A DNA stretch of 64,000 bases. Origin: [Pseudopropionibacterium] massiliense (GTDB taxonomy: Bacteria; Actinomycetota; Actinomycetes; Propionibacteriales; Propionibacteriaceae). Position numbers and translations under genes: made by a program. Where the stretch lies: positions 1,052,651 through 1,116,650 of the forward strand of contig NZ_LR027842.1 in the NCBI RefSeq assembly GCF_900607225.1, given 5' to 3'. Shown here piece by piece: positions 45,852 through 54,070 of this stretch. The notes under the pieces are model-generated. The model was given only the letters and a program-made list of their open reading frames with translations. It had not been told where the DNA came from and searched no databases. Position 1 is the stretch's first letter; every line of letters begins with the position of its first letter.

Positions 45852-46675
45852 GGTGCTCCTTCCGTTTCCTGGTTCTCCGGCGGTGCCGCGCTCACCCGGT
45901 GCCGCGGGACGATCACCGGATGGCCGGCGCTGGGGTCGGTGGTGACCCAGGCGTTCACGGCGAAGTTCCGTTCGATCTGACCGGCGGACAGTGCCTCGGC
46001 CGGGACGCCATCCGTCCGGACCCGGCCCTCGCCCATCACGACGCAGCGGTCGCAGTAGCGGGCGGCCTGGGCCAGGTCGTGCAGCACCGTGATGACGGTG
46101 AGGCCGCTGCGCTGGTTCAGGTCGCGGATCAGCTCCAGCACGTCGAGCTGGTGGGCGATGTCGAGGTAGGTGGTGGGTTCGTCCAGCAGCAGCACCTTCG
46201 GCTGCTGGGCCAGGGCCGTGGCGATCCACACGCGTTGCCGTTCGCCGCCCGACAGGGACGCCACCAGCCGGTGGGACAGGTGGGCGACCCCGGTGACGGC
46301 CATGGCCTCCTCGATCGCGGGGTCGCGCCCGGAGGGGTTCAGCCGCCACCAGGGCAGATAGGCGTAGCGTCCGTAGCCGATGAGGCGCCGCACCGTGACG
46401 TCGCCGCTGACCTGGCCGCCCTGCCACACGACCGCCATCACCCGGGCGAGACCCGCGGGGGACAGCGCCCGGATGGGAGCGTCGTCGAGGCGCACCTCCC
46501 CCGCGTCGGGACGCAACGCGCCGCTGAGGGCCCGGATGAGGGTGGTCTTGCCGCAGCCGTTGGGCCCGAGAATGCCGTGCACCCGGCCCGGTGCGAAGTC
46601 GAGGTCGATGCCGTCCAGGATGCGCCTGCCGCCCAGGCTGAGCCGCAGCCCGCGGGCGCTGATCCGCGCCGTCAT
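45848..46675 (-). CDS. ABC transporter ATPase, FecE/BtuD-type
   Basis: A 275-residue ATPase: Walker A GPNGCGKTT (36-44), signature SLSGGERQRVWIATAL (about 145), Walker B KVLLLDEPTTYLDIAHQLDVLELI (about 165) and a switch His in VLHDLAQAARYCDR. It energises the permease for a siderophore, haem or cobalamin-like ligand. The start overlaps the permease's stop. Confidence 0.95.
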   Translation of the reverse strand: MTARISARGLRLSLGGRRILDGIDLDFAPGRVHGILGPNGCGKTTLIRALSGALRPDAGEVRLDDAPIRALSPAGLARVMAVVWQGGQVSGDVTVRRLIGYGRYAYLPWWRLNPSGRDPAIEEAMAVTGVAHLSHRLVASLSGGERQRVWIATALAQQPKVLLLDEPTTYLDIAHQLDVLELIRDLNQRSGLTVITVLHDLAQAARYCDRCVVMGEGRVRTDGVPAEALSAGQIERNFAVNAWVTTDPSAGHPVIVPRHRVSAAPPENQETEGAP

Positions 46676-47691
46676 CACAGGGCCCTTCGCAGCAGGAACA
46701 GGAAGAAGGGGACGCCCAGCACCGCCATCATGATCCCGACGGGGATCTCGACCGGGCTGAACAGCGTCCGGGAGACCGTGTCGCTGATGGTGACCAGGGC
46801 GGCCCCGAGGACGATCGAGCCGGGGATCAGCAGGGCGTGGCTGGTGCCGACGACCAGGCGCACGATGTGGGGCACGATCAGGCCGACGAAGCCCAGCAGG
46901 CCCACGGCGCTGACGGCGCTCGCCGCGAGCAGGGCCGCGACCGCCGTCAGGGCCAGGCGGTTGGCCTGCACGTTCATGCCGAGGCCGCGGGCGACGTCGT
47001 CGCCGAGCACGATGACGTCCAGCCGCCGCACGGTGAACAGCGCCACCGTGAGCATGGCCACCGAATAGGGCCACAGCTGCTGCCACTCGGACCAGCCCTT
47101 GAGGGTCATGGCGCCGTTCATGAACATCAGCGCCCCCTGGATCCGGTCGGAGAACAGCACCATGATGGCGCTGATCCCGGCCGCGCACAGCGCCGAGACC
47201 GCGACCCCGGCGAGGATCACCCGGATCGGCTGGATGCCGCCGCGCCAGGCCAGCACGTAGATGACGATCGCGGCTGCCATGGCGCCGAGGAAGGCGACCA
47301 GCGGAACCAGCCCCTGATACTGCGGGAAGACCAACAGCACCGAGATCCCGGCCAGCCCAGCCCCGGACGACACCCCGATGATCCCGGGGTCGGCCAGCGG
47401 GTTGCCCATCACCGCCTGCAGGATCGCCCCGGAGGTGGCCAGGTTCATGCCGACCAGGGTGCTCACCAGCATGCGGGGCAACCGGATGTCCCACACCACC
47501 CGCTGCCACTGCACGTCCCCGGAGCCGGTCAGCGCGGCGGCGACCTGGCCCGGGCTGAGGCTCAGGGTGCCGCTGCCGATCGCGAACAGCATCCCGGCCA
47601 GCAGCAGGACGCCGAGACCGGCGAAGACCAGGGCCCGGTACCAGGTGCGTTCCCGCAGGCCCGGCTGGGCATGGACGGCCGCGACCGCCAT
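46675..47691 (-). CDS. ABC transporter permease, FecCD/BtuC-type
   Basis: A 338-residue membrane protein with about ten helices and FecCD landmarks: RLPRMLVSTLVGMNLATSGAILQAVMGNPLADPGIIGVSSGAGLAGI, GLLGFVGLIVPHIVRLVVG and PVEIPVGIMMAVLGVPFFLFLL. It forms the channel for the binding lipoprotein upstream. It shares bases with both neighbours (ATGA overlaps). Confidence 0.95.
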   Translation of the reverse strand: MAVAAVHAQPGLRERTWYRALVFAGLGVLLLAGMLFAIGSGTLSLSPGQVAAALTGSGDVQWQRVVWDIRLPRMLVSTLVGMNLATSGAILQAVMGNPLADPGIIGVSSGAGLAGISVLLVFPQYQGLVPLVAFLGAMAAAIVIYVLAWRGGIQPIRVILAGVAVSALCAAGISAIMVLFSDRIQGALMFMNGAMTLKGWSEWQQLWPYSVAMLTVALFTVRRLDVIVLGDDVARGLGMNVQANRLALTAVAALLAASAVSAVGLLGFVGLIVPHIVRLVVGTSHALLIPGSIVLGAALVTISDTVSRTLFSPVEIPVGIMMAVLGVPFFLFLLRRAL

Positions 47692-48713
47692 CAGGGCTCC
47701 ACCGGGGCGCCGAAAACCTCCGGGTGGACCGTGGCGGCCAGGTAGGCGAGCGCGTCGTCGTAGTAGGGCCCGGCGTTGAACAGGAAGTACTGCTGTGGGA
47801 GGTAGCTGATGCGTCCCTCCCGGATGGCATCGATGGCCTTCCAGGCGGGGTTCTGGTCAAGCTGGGTCTGGAGGGTCTGCCGGGCGAGGTCGTTGTTGCC
47901 GACCATGGACGTGACCAGCACGTGGTCAGGCTGCCGGGCGACGATGAACTCGATGTCGAGCGGGGTGGTCTCCGACCCGGGGTTGTCGGGGGTCGCGCCC
48001 GAGGCGATGTTGGTGAGGCCGAGGTCGTTGGCCATCTGCCCGGCGATGCTGTTGTCGAGTTTCACCGAGATGGTGTCGGCGGTGACGAACAGGATGGCCA
48101 CCGACAGCGGTTTCTTCGGGGCCTTGGCCAGGATCTCGCTGTAGCGCGCGTCGATGGCGGCGAGGCGCTGCCCCGCGAGTTCCGGGTTGCCGCCGAGCAC
48201 CCCGAAGGCGCGGTAGACCTGCTGCAGGTCGCGGTGGGAACGGACCCGCAGCAGCACGGTGGCGATCCCCAGGTTCTGGTAGGCCGCGGCGGCCGAGTCG
48301 TGGACTCCTTCGATGCCGACCACCAGGTCGGGGTTGAGTGCCGCCACGGCCTCGGTGTCCGTGGCGTAGGGCAAGCCGACCGAGGGCAGCGCCATGATCT
48401 TCTCGGCGTGTTCGCTGGCGAGGCGGAGGTTGCCGGTGAGCTCGGGGCGTCCGACCGCGGTGCCGCCCGCGTCGTACCAGATGTTGAGGGGCGTACCGGA
48501 GAGGAAGACCACCCGTTCGGGACGTTTCTCCAGTTTCACGCTCCGCTTGGCGGTATCGGTCACGGTGAGGGGGAAGGAGTCCCCGGACAGGCTGATCGAA
48601 CCCGCCTCGGCCGGGCTGGCCGAGGGCATCTCGGGCGCGCTGGACGCGGAACTGCACGCGGCGGCCAGGCTCAGCACGGCGAGCAACAAGAGACTCAGGC
48701 AGCGTCGCAGCAC
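47691..48713 (-). CDS. ABC transporter substrate-binding lipoprotein
   Basis: A 340-residue class III (TroA/FepB-like) binding protein. GTG 48713 was chosen because GGAAAGGA precedes it and it opens directly on a signal peptide with lipobox (LLLAVLSLAAACSS). ERVVFLSGTPLNIWYDAGG and ALNPDLVVGIEGV are typical of the family. It delivers a siderophore-, haem- or cobalamin-like ligand. First gene of the operon; the promoter region contains an iron-regulator-like box. Confidence 0.92.
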   Translation of the reverse strand: MLRRCLSLLLLAVLSLAAACSSASSAPEMPSASPAEAGSISLSGDSFPLTVTDTAKRSVKLEKRPERVVFLSGTPLNIWYDAGGTAVGRPELTGNLRLASEHAEKIMALPSVGLPYATDTEAVAALNPDLVVGIEGVHDSAAAAYQNLGIATVLLRVRSHRDLQQVYRAFGVLGGNPELAGQRLAAIDARYSEILAKAPKKPLSVAILFVTADTISVKLDNSIAGQMANDLGLTNIASGATPDNPGSETTPLDIEFIVARQPDHVLVTSMVGNNDLARQTLQTQLDQNPAWKAIDAIREGRISYLPQQYFLFNAGPYYDDALAYLAATVHPEVFGAPVEP

Positions 48714-48924
48714 GGGGCTGGTCCTTTCCGGAACCGGTTTGGTCCAAGTTTTGGGCAACAAATCGCGGAGAGTGTGTTGGTAGGTGGATCTTCACGAGGA
48801 TCGTCGTGGTGGCCCGGCGAGACGGACGCGGGTGATCGCGCTGGATCGTGCGGTCTCGATGGGACGGCGAAGCCAGAGCTTCACCGGGACGAGCGCAGCA
48901 GATTCCACCCATCCGAATACTCTT

Positions 48925-48943
48925 TTAGGCAAGACTAATCTAT
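48925..48943 (-). promoter_or_regulatory. DtxR/IdeR-like iron box
   Basis: TTAGGCAAGACTAATCTAT resembles the actinobacterial DtxR/IdeR consensus (TTAGGTTAGCCTAACCTAA) in its TTAGGC and CTAA halves; it sits in an AT-rich patch about 215 bases upstream of the binding-lipoprotein gene. If functional it places the whole transporter-chelatase operon under iron repression. Match is by eye only. Confidence 0.5.
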
Positions 48944-48984
48944 CTTCGGGTTGGCGGGTGCGGGCCAGCAGCTCGGTCTCACCA

Positions 48985-49420
48985 TGCGTAGAACGGCGCA
49001 GGGGTCTGCCCGCCAGGCCCGGTGAGCGCCCTGCGGGCCGGCCCACAGCGACTGACCCGGCTTGAAGCCCCGTCCTGGTCGACGAGCGGCAGAACGTGCC
49101 CCCCGTGTGGGACGTCGTGCGGCGCGAGGTGGACCTCATAGTGCAGGGCCCCGCGGGTGAGCCGGTGGGTCCTGGCGGCCTCACCGCAGGTGTGACGCCA
49201 GCAATGCTCATCGACCCCCAGCACGGTGACCCCGTAGAACCGAGCAGGGTAATCGATCAACACCCGCTTGCCTTCAGCGATGATCGCATCGTTGGCGGTG
49301 TCTCATGCGACACCGAGCCCCTCGGCGGCCTGAAGTCACGTGTTAACCGGTCACCTTCAACCCGAGTCCGTCAAGCCGGCAGAACATGGTCAGATCAGGC
49401 GCGCTGAAGGTAGCGTTGGA
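48985..49420 (-). pseudogene. ISL3-family transposase remnant
   Basis: TANDAIIAEGKRVLIDYPAR followed by FYGVTVLGVDEHCWRHTCG is the start of the ISL3 catalytic domain (first Asp in GVDEH). Frame changes surround it (SGRRGARC near 49330; LTRGALHYEVHLA downstream). No complete frame survives. Confidence 0.75.
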
Positions 49421-49582
49421 CACGTCGAGGTCTTCCAGATGAGTGGTGTGAGAGCTTCCATCCTCGGGAGGCCTCGACCCCCTCACCCAGCAGCCACGCC
49501 GGAACCCCTACCCACACCCTCGTTTGGGAAGAGCCCCATATGCCTGCCATCACGCCCGTCCCCCCACGCGTTTCAGCAGGAG

Positions 49583-49846
49583 TCACGGGGCTTGGTTCGG
49601 ATGCCCCTCGACCTCCTGGAGTTTCCGGCGCTGCAGTCGGCGGACGCGAATGACCTGGGCGATGAGGTCGACGGCCACGAACCCCACAGCGAGGGCGGCG
49701 GCCCCGATGAAACGGGAACGCGGATACAGAAAAACGCAGATCAGGAATACCCCGATCCCCTGGAACAGATACAGCTTCACCGAGGTTTTGTTCCACAGAT
49801 GGCCCTTGATGGAACCATCCCAGTACTTCCATCTCCTTCCCATCAT
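49583..49846 (-). CDS. Small membrane protein, putative immunity (copy B1)
   Basis: Eighty-seven residues, nearly identical to 4724-4987 (about 85 per cent by eye) with the same two membrane helices (LYLFQGIGVFLICVFLY; IGAAALAVGFVAVDLIAQV) and basic tail. The start is one of the paired ATGs at 49846/49843, as in copy A1. Surrounding non-coding DNA is also conserved with locus A, so this is a segmental duplicate. Confidence 0.65.
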   Translation of the reverse strand: MMGRRWKYWDGSIKGHLWNKTSVKLYLFQGIGVFLICVFLYPRSRFIGAAALAVGFVAVDLIAQVIRVRRLQRRKLQEVEGHPNQAP

Positions 49847-50113
49847 GCGATGATACCTGCTCCGGCAACAAGGATCACTCCACCGGGGACCCAGAACTCC
49901 GGCCACGATCGGCCGGTAACGCGTGCAGCTCCCCTCACACGGCATTCATTTATCAGCACCCGAGAGGAAACGAATGTGGAGCCGAATCCGAATTCTGCCC
50001 CATAGGACCGCATTGCGGTTTGCTGATCCCGCATCCCACCATGCCTCATGTAAATCGTATATCTTTTCTTCGTTCGTTGACAGAGGAAGCCACCTGCCGC
50101 ATCTGCCGTCGCT

Positions 50114-50145
50114 GTAGAGGTATCGCGGCGCCGCGATACCTCTAC
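50114..50145 (-). terminator. 32-bp perfect palindrome after immunity-like gene
   Basis: GTAGAGGTATCGCGGC is followed at once by its exact reverse complement, giving 16-bp arms with no loop. It occupies the same place as the hairpin 5210-5250 in locus A and shares its TATCGCGGCG core. Possible terminator of the leftward operon. Confidence 0.65.
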
Positions 50146-50180
50146 GCGCGGGCGAGAATGATGCCTTGCGGCACCATTCT

Positions 50181-50438
50181 TCACCGATGCGGGCGGTTCG
50201 GATACTTGCGACGCAGTCGACGAAGATGGATTGCCCAGACGATCTGATAGACGACACATTCCACGACCACCATCGCAATCCCCACGATTGCGGCCCCGAG
50301 GAACCGGGCAGGCGGGAACAGCACAGCAACGACCACGAACGTCCCAATTCCTCGAAACAGGTAGGCACCCACCGACGGCGTGTATATTCGAAGATGGTCT
50401 TCGACGGATTCGAACCAGCTCTTCGTTTTCCTTGTCAT
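50181..50438 (-). CDS. Small membrane protein, putative immunity (copy B2)
   Basis: Eighty-five residues, two membrane helices (YLFRGIGTFVVVAVLF; LGAAIVGIAMVVVECVVYQIVWAI) and the tail LRRLRRKYPNRPHR. It is the counterpart of 5291-5551 and lies directly downstream of the decayed bacteriocin-like gene. It remains intact although the toxin gene is dead, as expected if immunity is still useful. Confidence 0.65.
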   Translation of the reverse strand: MTRKTKSWFESVEDHLRIYTPSVGAYLFRGIGTFVVVAVLFPPARFLGAAIVGIAMVVVECVVYQIVWAIHLRRLRRKYPNRPHR

Positions 50439-50471
50439 TGTGATCTCATTCCGCCATCGGCAGCCGAAACG

Positions 50472-50989
50472 CTACCACTGTTACCAGAATGTTATCACCG
50501 AAGTGACCAAAGTCGCGACAGTTCCCCACGGATTCAGTCTGACGACCTATTTGATGCCGATCTTGGCGGCGTGTTTAGAGACTTCCTTGCCGAGGTAACG
50601 CGCGAGCGCTCCCCGGTTCCACTGGGAGACCCATGTGCGGAACAACTTCCAGTCAAAATCAATGAATCCGATGAATGGATTGACTCCCTTAACCACGCAC
50701 GAGGCGTACTCCTGAACTCCTTCTACCCCGGGGCTGCAGGGAGGCGTGGCGCTGCCTTTGGCAGCTTCGTAGTCGATGCGCAGTTTGCCTTTGGCGTCTC
50801 GAATCACCACCTGATTTAACAAAGTGGTCAGGTCCTGCCTCAATTCCTGCGCCTAGGCGTCGGTGAACTCGCCGTTCTCGCCGCAGGATGCTGTTGAGGT
50901 GCCGTGGTCCGCGCTGGCCTCGGTCATGGGCACCGCGAGCATGTTGCACTCCCGAGCAACGCCAGAATGTATTTGATGATGTTCTTCAT
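50472..50989 (-). pseudogene. Bacteriocin-like precursor, decayed copy B
   Basis: The frame begins MKNIIKYILALL like copy A, then loses one base (near 50955), meets a TAG after FTDA (50853), resumes with LTTLLNQVVIRDAKGKLRIDYEAAK, lacks about 16 residues of the propeptide, keeps EYASCVVKG...DWKLFRTWVSQWNRGALARYLG, and shows a second TAG and a TAA before the final QW-stop (50472). The terminal VVRLNPWGTVATLVTSVITFW aligns with copy A's restored tail, but the second Cys is replaced. It cannot encode a mature product. Confidence 0.8.
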
Positions 50990-51381
50990 ACCAGCTCCAT
51001 TTTCGTTGGCTGTCTTCCCCTGCACTTCCCGGCGATCCGGTCAGTGTGCAGGGTGCCACATCAAATAGCTGGCAGGATTTCCTCGGCTCCGGGATTCGAT
51101 GGTGGCTCCCCGACGTGGCAGATGAGAGCTGCGCCCTGGGCTGGTCGCAGTTCCCGTGCTCCCGGAGTGGCCGGGTGAGTGCTTCGGACAAGCCATGGCG
51201 GCACTCCACTAGCAGAGAACACCACTTACACCGTTTTCCCAGTGGAAGGGTTGAGTTGTTCCGGCGGGTTCGCTCCACCTTGTTTCCTGCCGTCATGGCT
51301 ATTGTCCGTAGTGCGGCTCGCCGGGACACCACGGCCGGACCGTGAACCTCACCCGTTTCACGGTCCGGAAAGGCCATACCC
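50990..51381. other. Conserved leader region of locus B
   Basis: Bases 51000-51240 are similar to 7555-7800 in locus A, and the similarity ends near 51250. No gene is apparent. The 51300-51380 part is the left flank of the IS110 relic. Confidence 0.4.
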
Positions 51382-51955
51382 ATGATCACGTTCGGTATCG
51401 ACGCACACAAGCGCTCACACACGATCGTCGCCGTCGACGACCTCGGCCGCAAGATCGCGACCCGCACCATCAAGACCACCACCAGCGAGCACCCCGACGC
51501 CCTCGCCTGGGCCAAGGACATCACCCCGGGAGGGACACAGCCGCCGGTGGGCCAACGAAGACTGTCGGCACATGACCCGCCGCCTGGAAGCAGGTCTGCT
51601 CACCGCCGCCAAGATCGTCGGCGAAACCGCCGGCGTGGACCGCTTCGCCAACACCGATGCGTTCGCCCGCTACAACGGCACCGCCCCTTTTGCCCGTCTG
51701 GTCCTCCAACGTGCCCCGTCACAGACTGTCACGCACTGGCAATCGGCAACTGAACGCCGCGATCCACCGGATCGCGCTCACCCAGGCCCGTCACCACCAG
51801 CCCGCAAAGGAGCTCATCAAACGCCGAGTCGAGAACGGCAAGTCCGACCGAGAAGCCCTCCACATCCTCAAGAGACACCTCTCCCGAACCGTTTACCAAG
51901 CCCTCCAAACCGACCAACAGGCATCACTCACCCTCCGCAGCTTTACAAAGGAGCT
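51382..51955 (+). pseudogene. IS110-family transposase remnant
   Basis: MITFGIDAHKRSHTIVAVDD is the DEDD start of IS110 transposases. After a deletion near 51530 the frame changes and resumes with LLTAAKIVGETAGVDRFANTDAFARYNGTAP, then again with NRQLNAAIHRIALTQARHH, the Transposase_20 domain with its Ser lost. Three frames are needed, so it is dead. It ends next to the type I R-M operon. Confidence 0.85.
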
Positions 51956-52114
51956 AGGGACAGCCCCTAGCGAGGAGGTGTCGCCCGGGGGCCTGCGCCG
52001 CAGTTGGTGGAGAATGGCGGCCGACTGCTCACCGGCACCGCGAGTCCCCATGTGTTGCCTCAGCAAGCTCCAATACGATCCATGCAGGCCCCAAGCAGAA
52101 GGCGAGTAGATACA

Positions 52115-54070
52115 GTGAGCCGTCCCGACCCGAACTTCATCTGGAGCATCGCTGACATGCTTCGTGGCCCGTACCGGCACAAGGAGTTCGGCACGGTCAT
52201 TTTGCCGTTCACGGTGCTGGCCAGGTTCGACGCGGTACTGGCAGACACGAAGCAGGCGGTGCTGGGGGCGTTTGAGAAATACGAGACCGCACCGGAGCTT
52301 GTACGCCACGAGATGCTGAAGCGGGCCTCGGGCCAGTCGTTCTACAACACCTCGTCCTTCACCTTGAAGACGCTGGGCGATCCGGCAAACCTGGCCGCGA
52401 ACCTCCAGAACTACGTGGAGGGCTTCAACGACGAGGTGCAGGTCGTCTTCGAGCGGTTCAACATGGCTTCGGTCATCGACACCCTGGACGAGCGCGAACG
52501 GCTGACGGGGATAGTCCAGAAGTTTGCTGCCCTAGACGTCCACCCTGACAGGGTGAGCAACGCCGAGATGGGCGATGTCTTCGAGGAACTGATCCGACGG
52601 TTCATGGAGTCGAGCAAGGACCTCGCGGGTGACTACTTCACCCCGCGCGAGGTCATCCGGCTCATGGTCTCTCTGCTGTTCGCGCCTGACACCGAGGACC
52701 TTTCTGATCCCCACCTGATCCGCCAGGTCTACGACCCCACTTGTGGGACAGGCGGCATGCTCTCAGAAGCCCACTCGTGGCTACGCCAGCACAACGGACA
52801 AGCCACCCTGAACCTGTTCGGCCAGGAGTTCAACCCCCTGTCCTTCGCCATGGCCAAGGCAGACCTCATCATCAAGAACCAGGACTCCTCGAACATCTAC
52901 TTCGGGGACACGCTCTTGAAGGACGGCCACGAGGGTAAGACGTTCTCTTACTGCCTCGCGAACCCGCCGTTCGGGCAGGAATGGAAGGTCCAACAGCAGG
53001 CAGTCAAGGACGAGCGAGAGCGCGACGGCGAGGATGGACGTTTCGCTGCTGGCCTGCCGAGCGTCAACGACGGGGCGTTGCTGTTCCTTCAGCATCTGGT
53101 CTCGAAGCTGCGGCCCGCTGCACAGGGCGGTGGGCGTGGGGCCATCGTCCTCAACGGATCGCCCCTGTTCACGGGCGGAGCCGGAGAAGGGCCGTCGGAG
53201 GTGCGTCGTCATCTTCTGGAAAACGATCTCGTGGACGCCATCATCGGCCTGCCCAACGACCTCTTCTACAACACGGGCATCGCGACCTACATCTGGGTGC
53301 TCGACAACGCCAAATCCGCCGAACGCAAAGGCAAGGTCCAGTTGATCGACGCAACGGCCCAGTGGGAGAAGATGCGCAAGTCCATCGGCTCCAAGCGCCG
53401 CTACCTGTCCGAGGCCAACATCCAAACCATCACTCACCTGTACGGACAGTTCGAAGACGCTGACCCCGACCTGTCCAAGGTGCTGCGTACCGAGGAGTTC
53501 GGCTACCGGACGATCACCGTCGAACAGCCGCTGCGCCAGATCTTCTCGGTGGACCAGGACCGGATTGAGAAGGCTTTGTCGCTGACGCCGATCAAGAAGA
53601 TGGACAAGGTACTGCGAGAACGGCTCAGGGCCGCTTTGGAGAGCATGGACCACGAGGCCGTTTGGACGTCTCGACGTGACTTCGACAAGGAGCTGGGAGC
53701 CGCCCTGGTCGCCCAGGAGATGGGCCTCAAACCAGCTCAACGCGCCGCAGTCATGAGAGCGTTCGCGAAATCCTCCCCCGAAGGAGAGTTGGTCACCAAC
53801 CTCAAGGGCGAGCCCGAGCCGGACCCCTCGCTGCGGGACACCGAGAACGTGCCCCTCACCGAAGACATCGACACCTACGTTGCGCGGGAGGTTCTGCCGT
53901 GGGCCCCGGAAGCCTGGGTGAACCGCACTCGAACCAAAGTCGGCTATGAGATTCCTTTCACCCGCGTCTTCTACAAGTACGTGCCTCCGCGCCCACTGGC
54001 AGAGATCGATGCCGATGTCCAAGCAGCCATCGCCCGCGTGCAAGCACTCTTTGCGGAGGTAAAGGCATGA
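52115..54070 (+). CDS. hsdM: Type I restriction-modification methylase HsdM
   Basis: A 651-residue N6-adenine methylase: SAM motif DPTCGTGGMLSEAHSW (about 207-222) and catalytic NPPFGQEW (about 285-292), with an N-terminal helical HsdM_N domain (FIWSIADMLRGPYRHKEFGTVILPFTVLARFD). GTG 52115 was chosen because AAGGCGAG lies 7 bases upstream and it opens directly on the conserved domain. The C-terminal 200 residues form the usual long tail that touches HsdS. Stop overlaps hsdS (ATGA). Confidence 0.95.
   Translation: MSRPDPNFIWSIADMLRGPYRHKEFGTVILPFTVLARFDAVLADTKQAVLGAFEKYETAPELVRHEMLKRASGQSFYNTSSFTLKTLGDPANLAANLQNYVEGFNDEVQVVFERFNMASVIDTLDERERLTGIVQKFAALDVHPDRVSNAEMGDVFEELIRRFMESSKDLAGDYFTPREVIRLMVSLLFAPDTEDLSDPHLIRQVYDPTCGTGGMLSEAHSWLRQHNGQATLNLFGQEFNPLSFAMAKADLIIKNQDSSNIYFGDTLLKDGHEGKTFSYCLANPPFGQEWKVQQQAVKDERERDGEDGRFAAGLPSVNDGALLFLQHLVSKLRPAAQGGGRGAIVLNGSPLFTGGAGEGPSEVRRHLLENDLVDAIIGLPNDLFYNTGIATYIWVLDNAKSAERKGKVQLIDATAQWEKMRKSIGSKRRYLSEANIQTITHLYGQFEDADPDLSKVLRTEEFGYRTITVEQPLRQIFSVDQDRIEKALSLTPIKKMDKVLRERLRAALESMDHEAVWTSRRDFDKELGAALVAQEMGLKPAQRAAVMRAFAKSSPEGELVTNLKGEPEPDPSLRDTENVPLTEDIDTYVAREVLPWAPEAWVNRTRTKVGYEIPFTRVFYKYVPPRPLAEIDADVQAAIARVQALFAEVKA

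Noticed and set aside
42177-46427. A 1416-codon frame extending CobN upstream to 46427
   Set aside because: The first 190 codons lie antisense/out of frame over the ABC ATPase gene; the true start at 45851 overlaps the ATPase stop in the usual ATGA manner.
48714-48924. Cobalamin riboswitch upstream of the transporter operon
   Set aside because: I looked for the B12-box (GCCACTG-like) core on the minus strand and did not find it; an iron box fits better.
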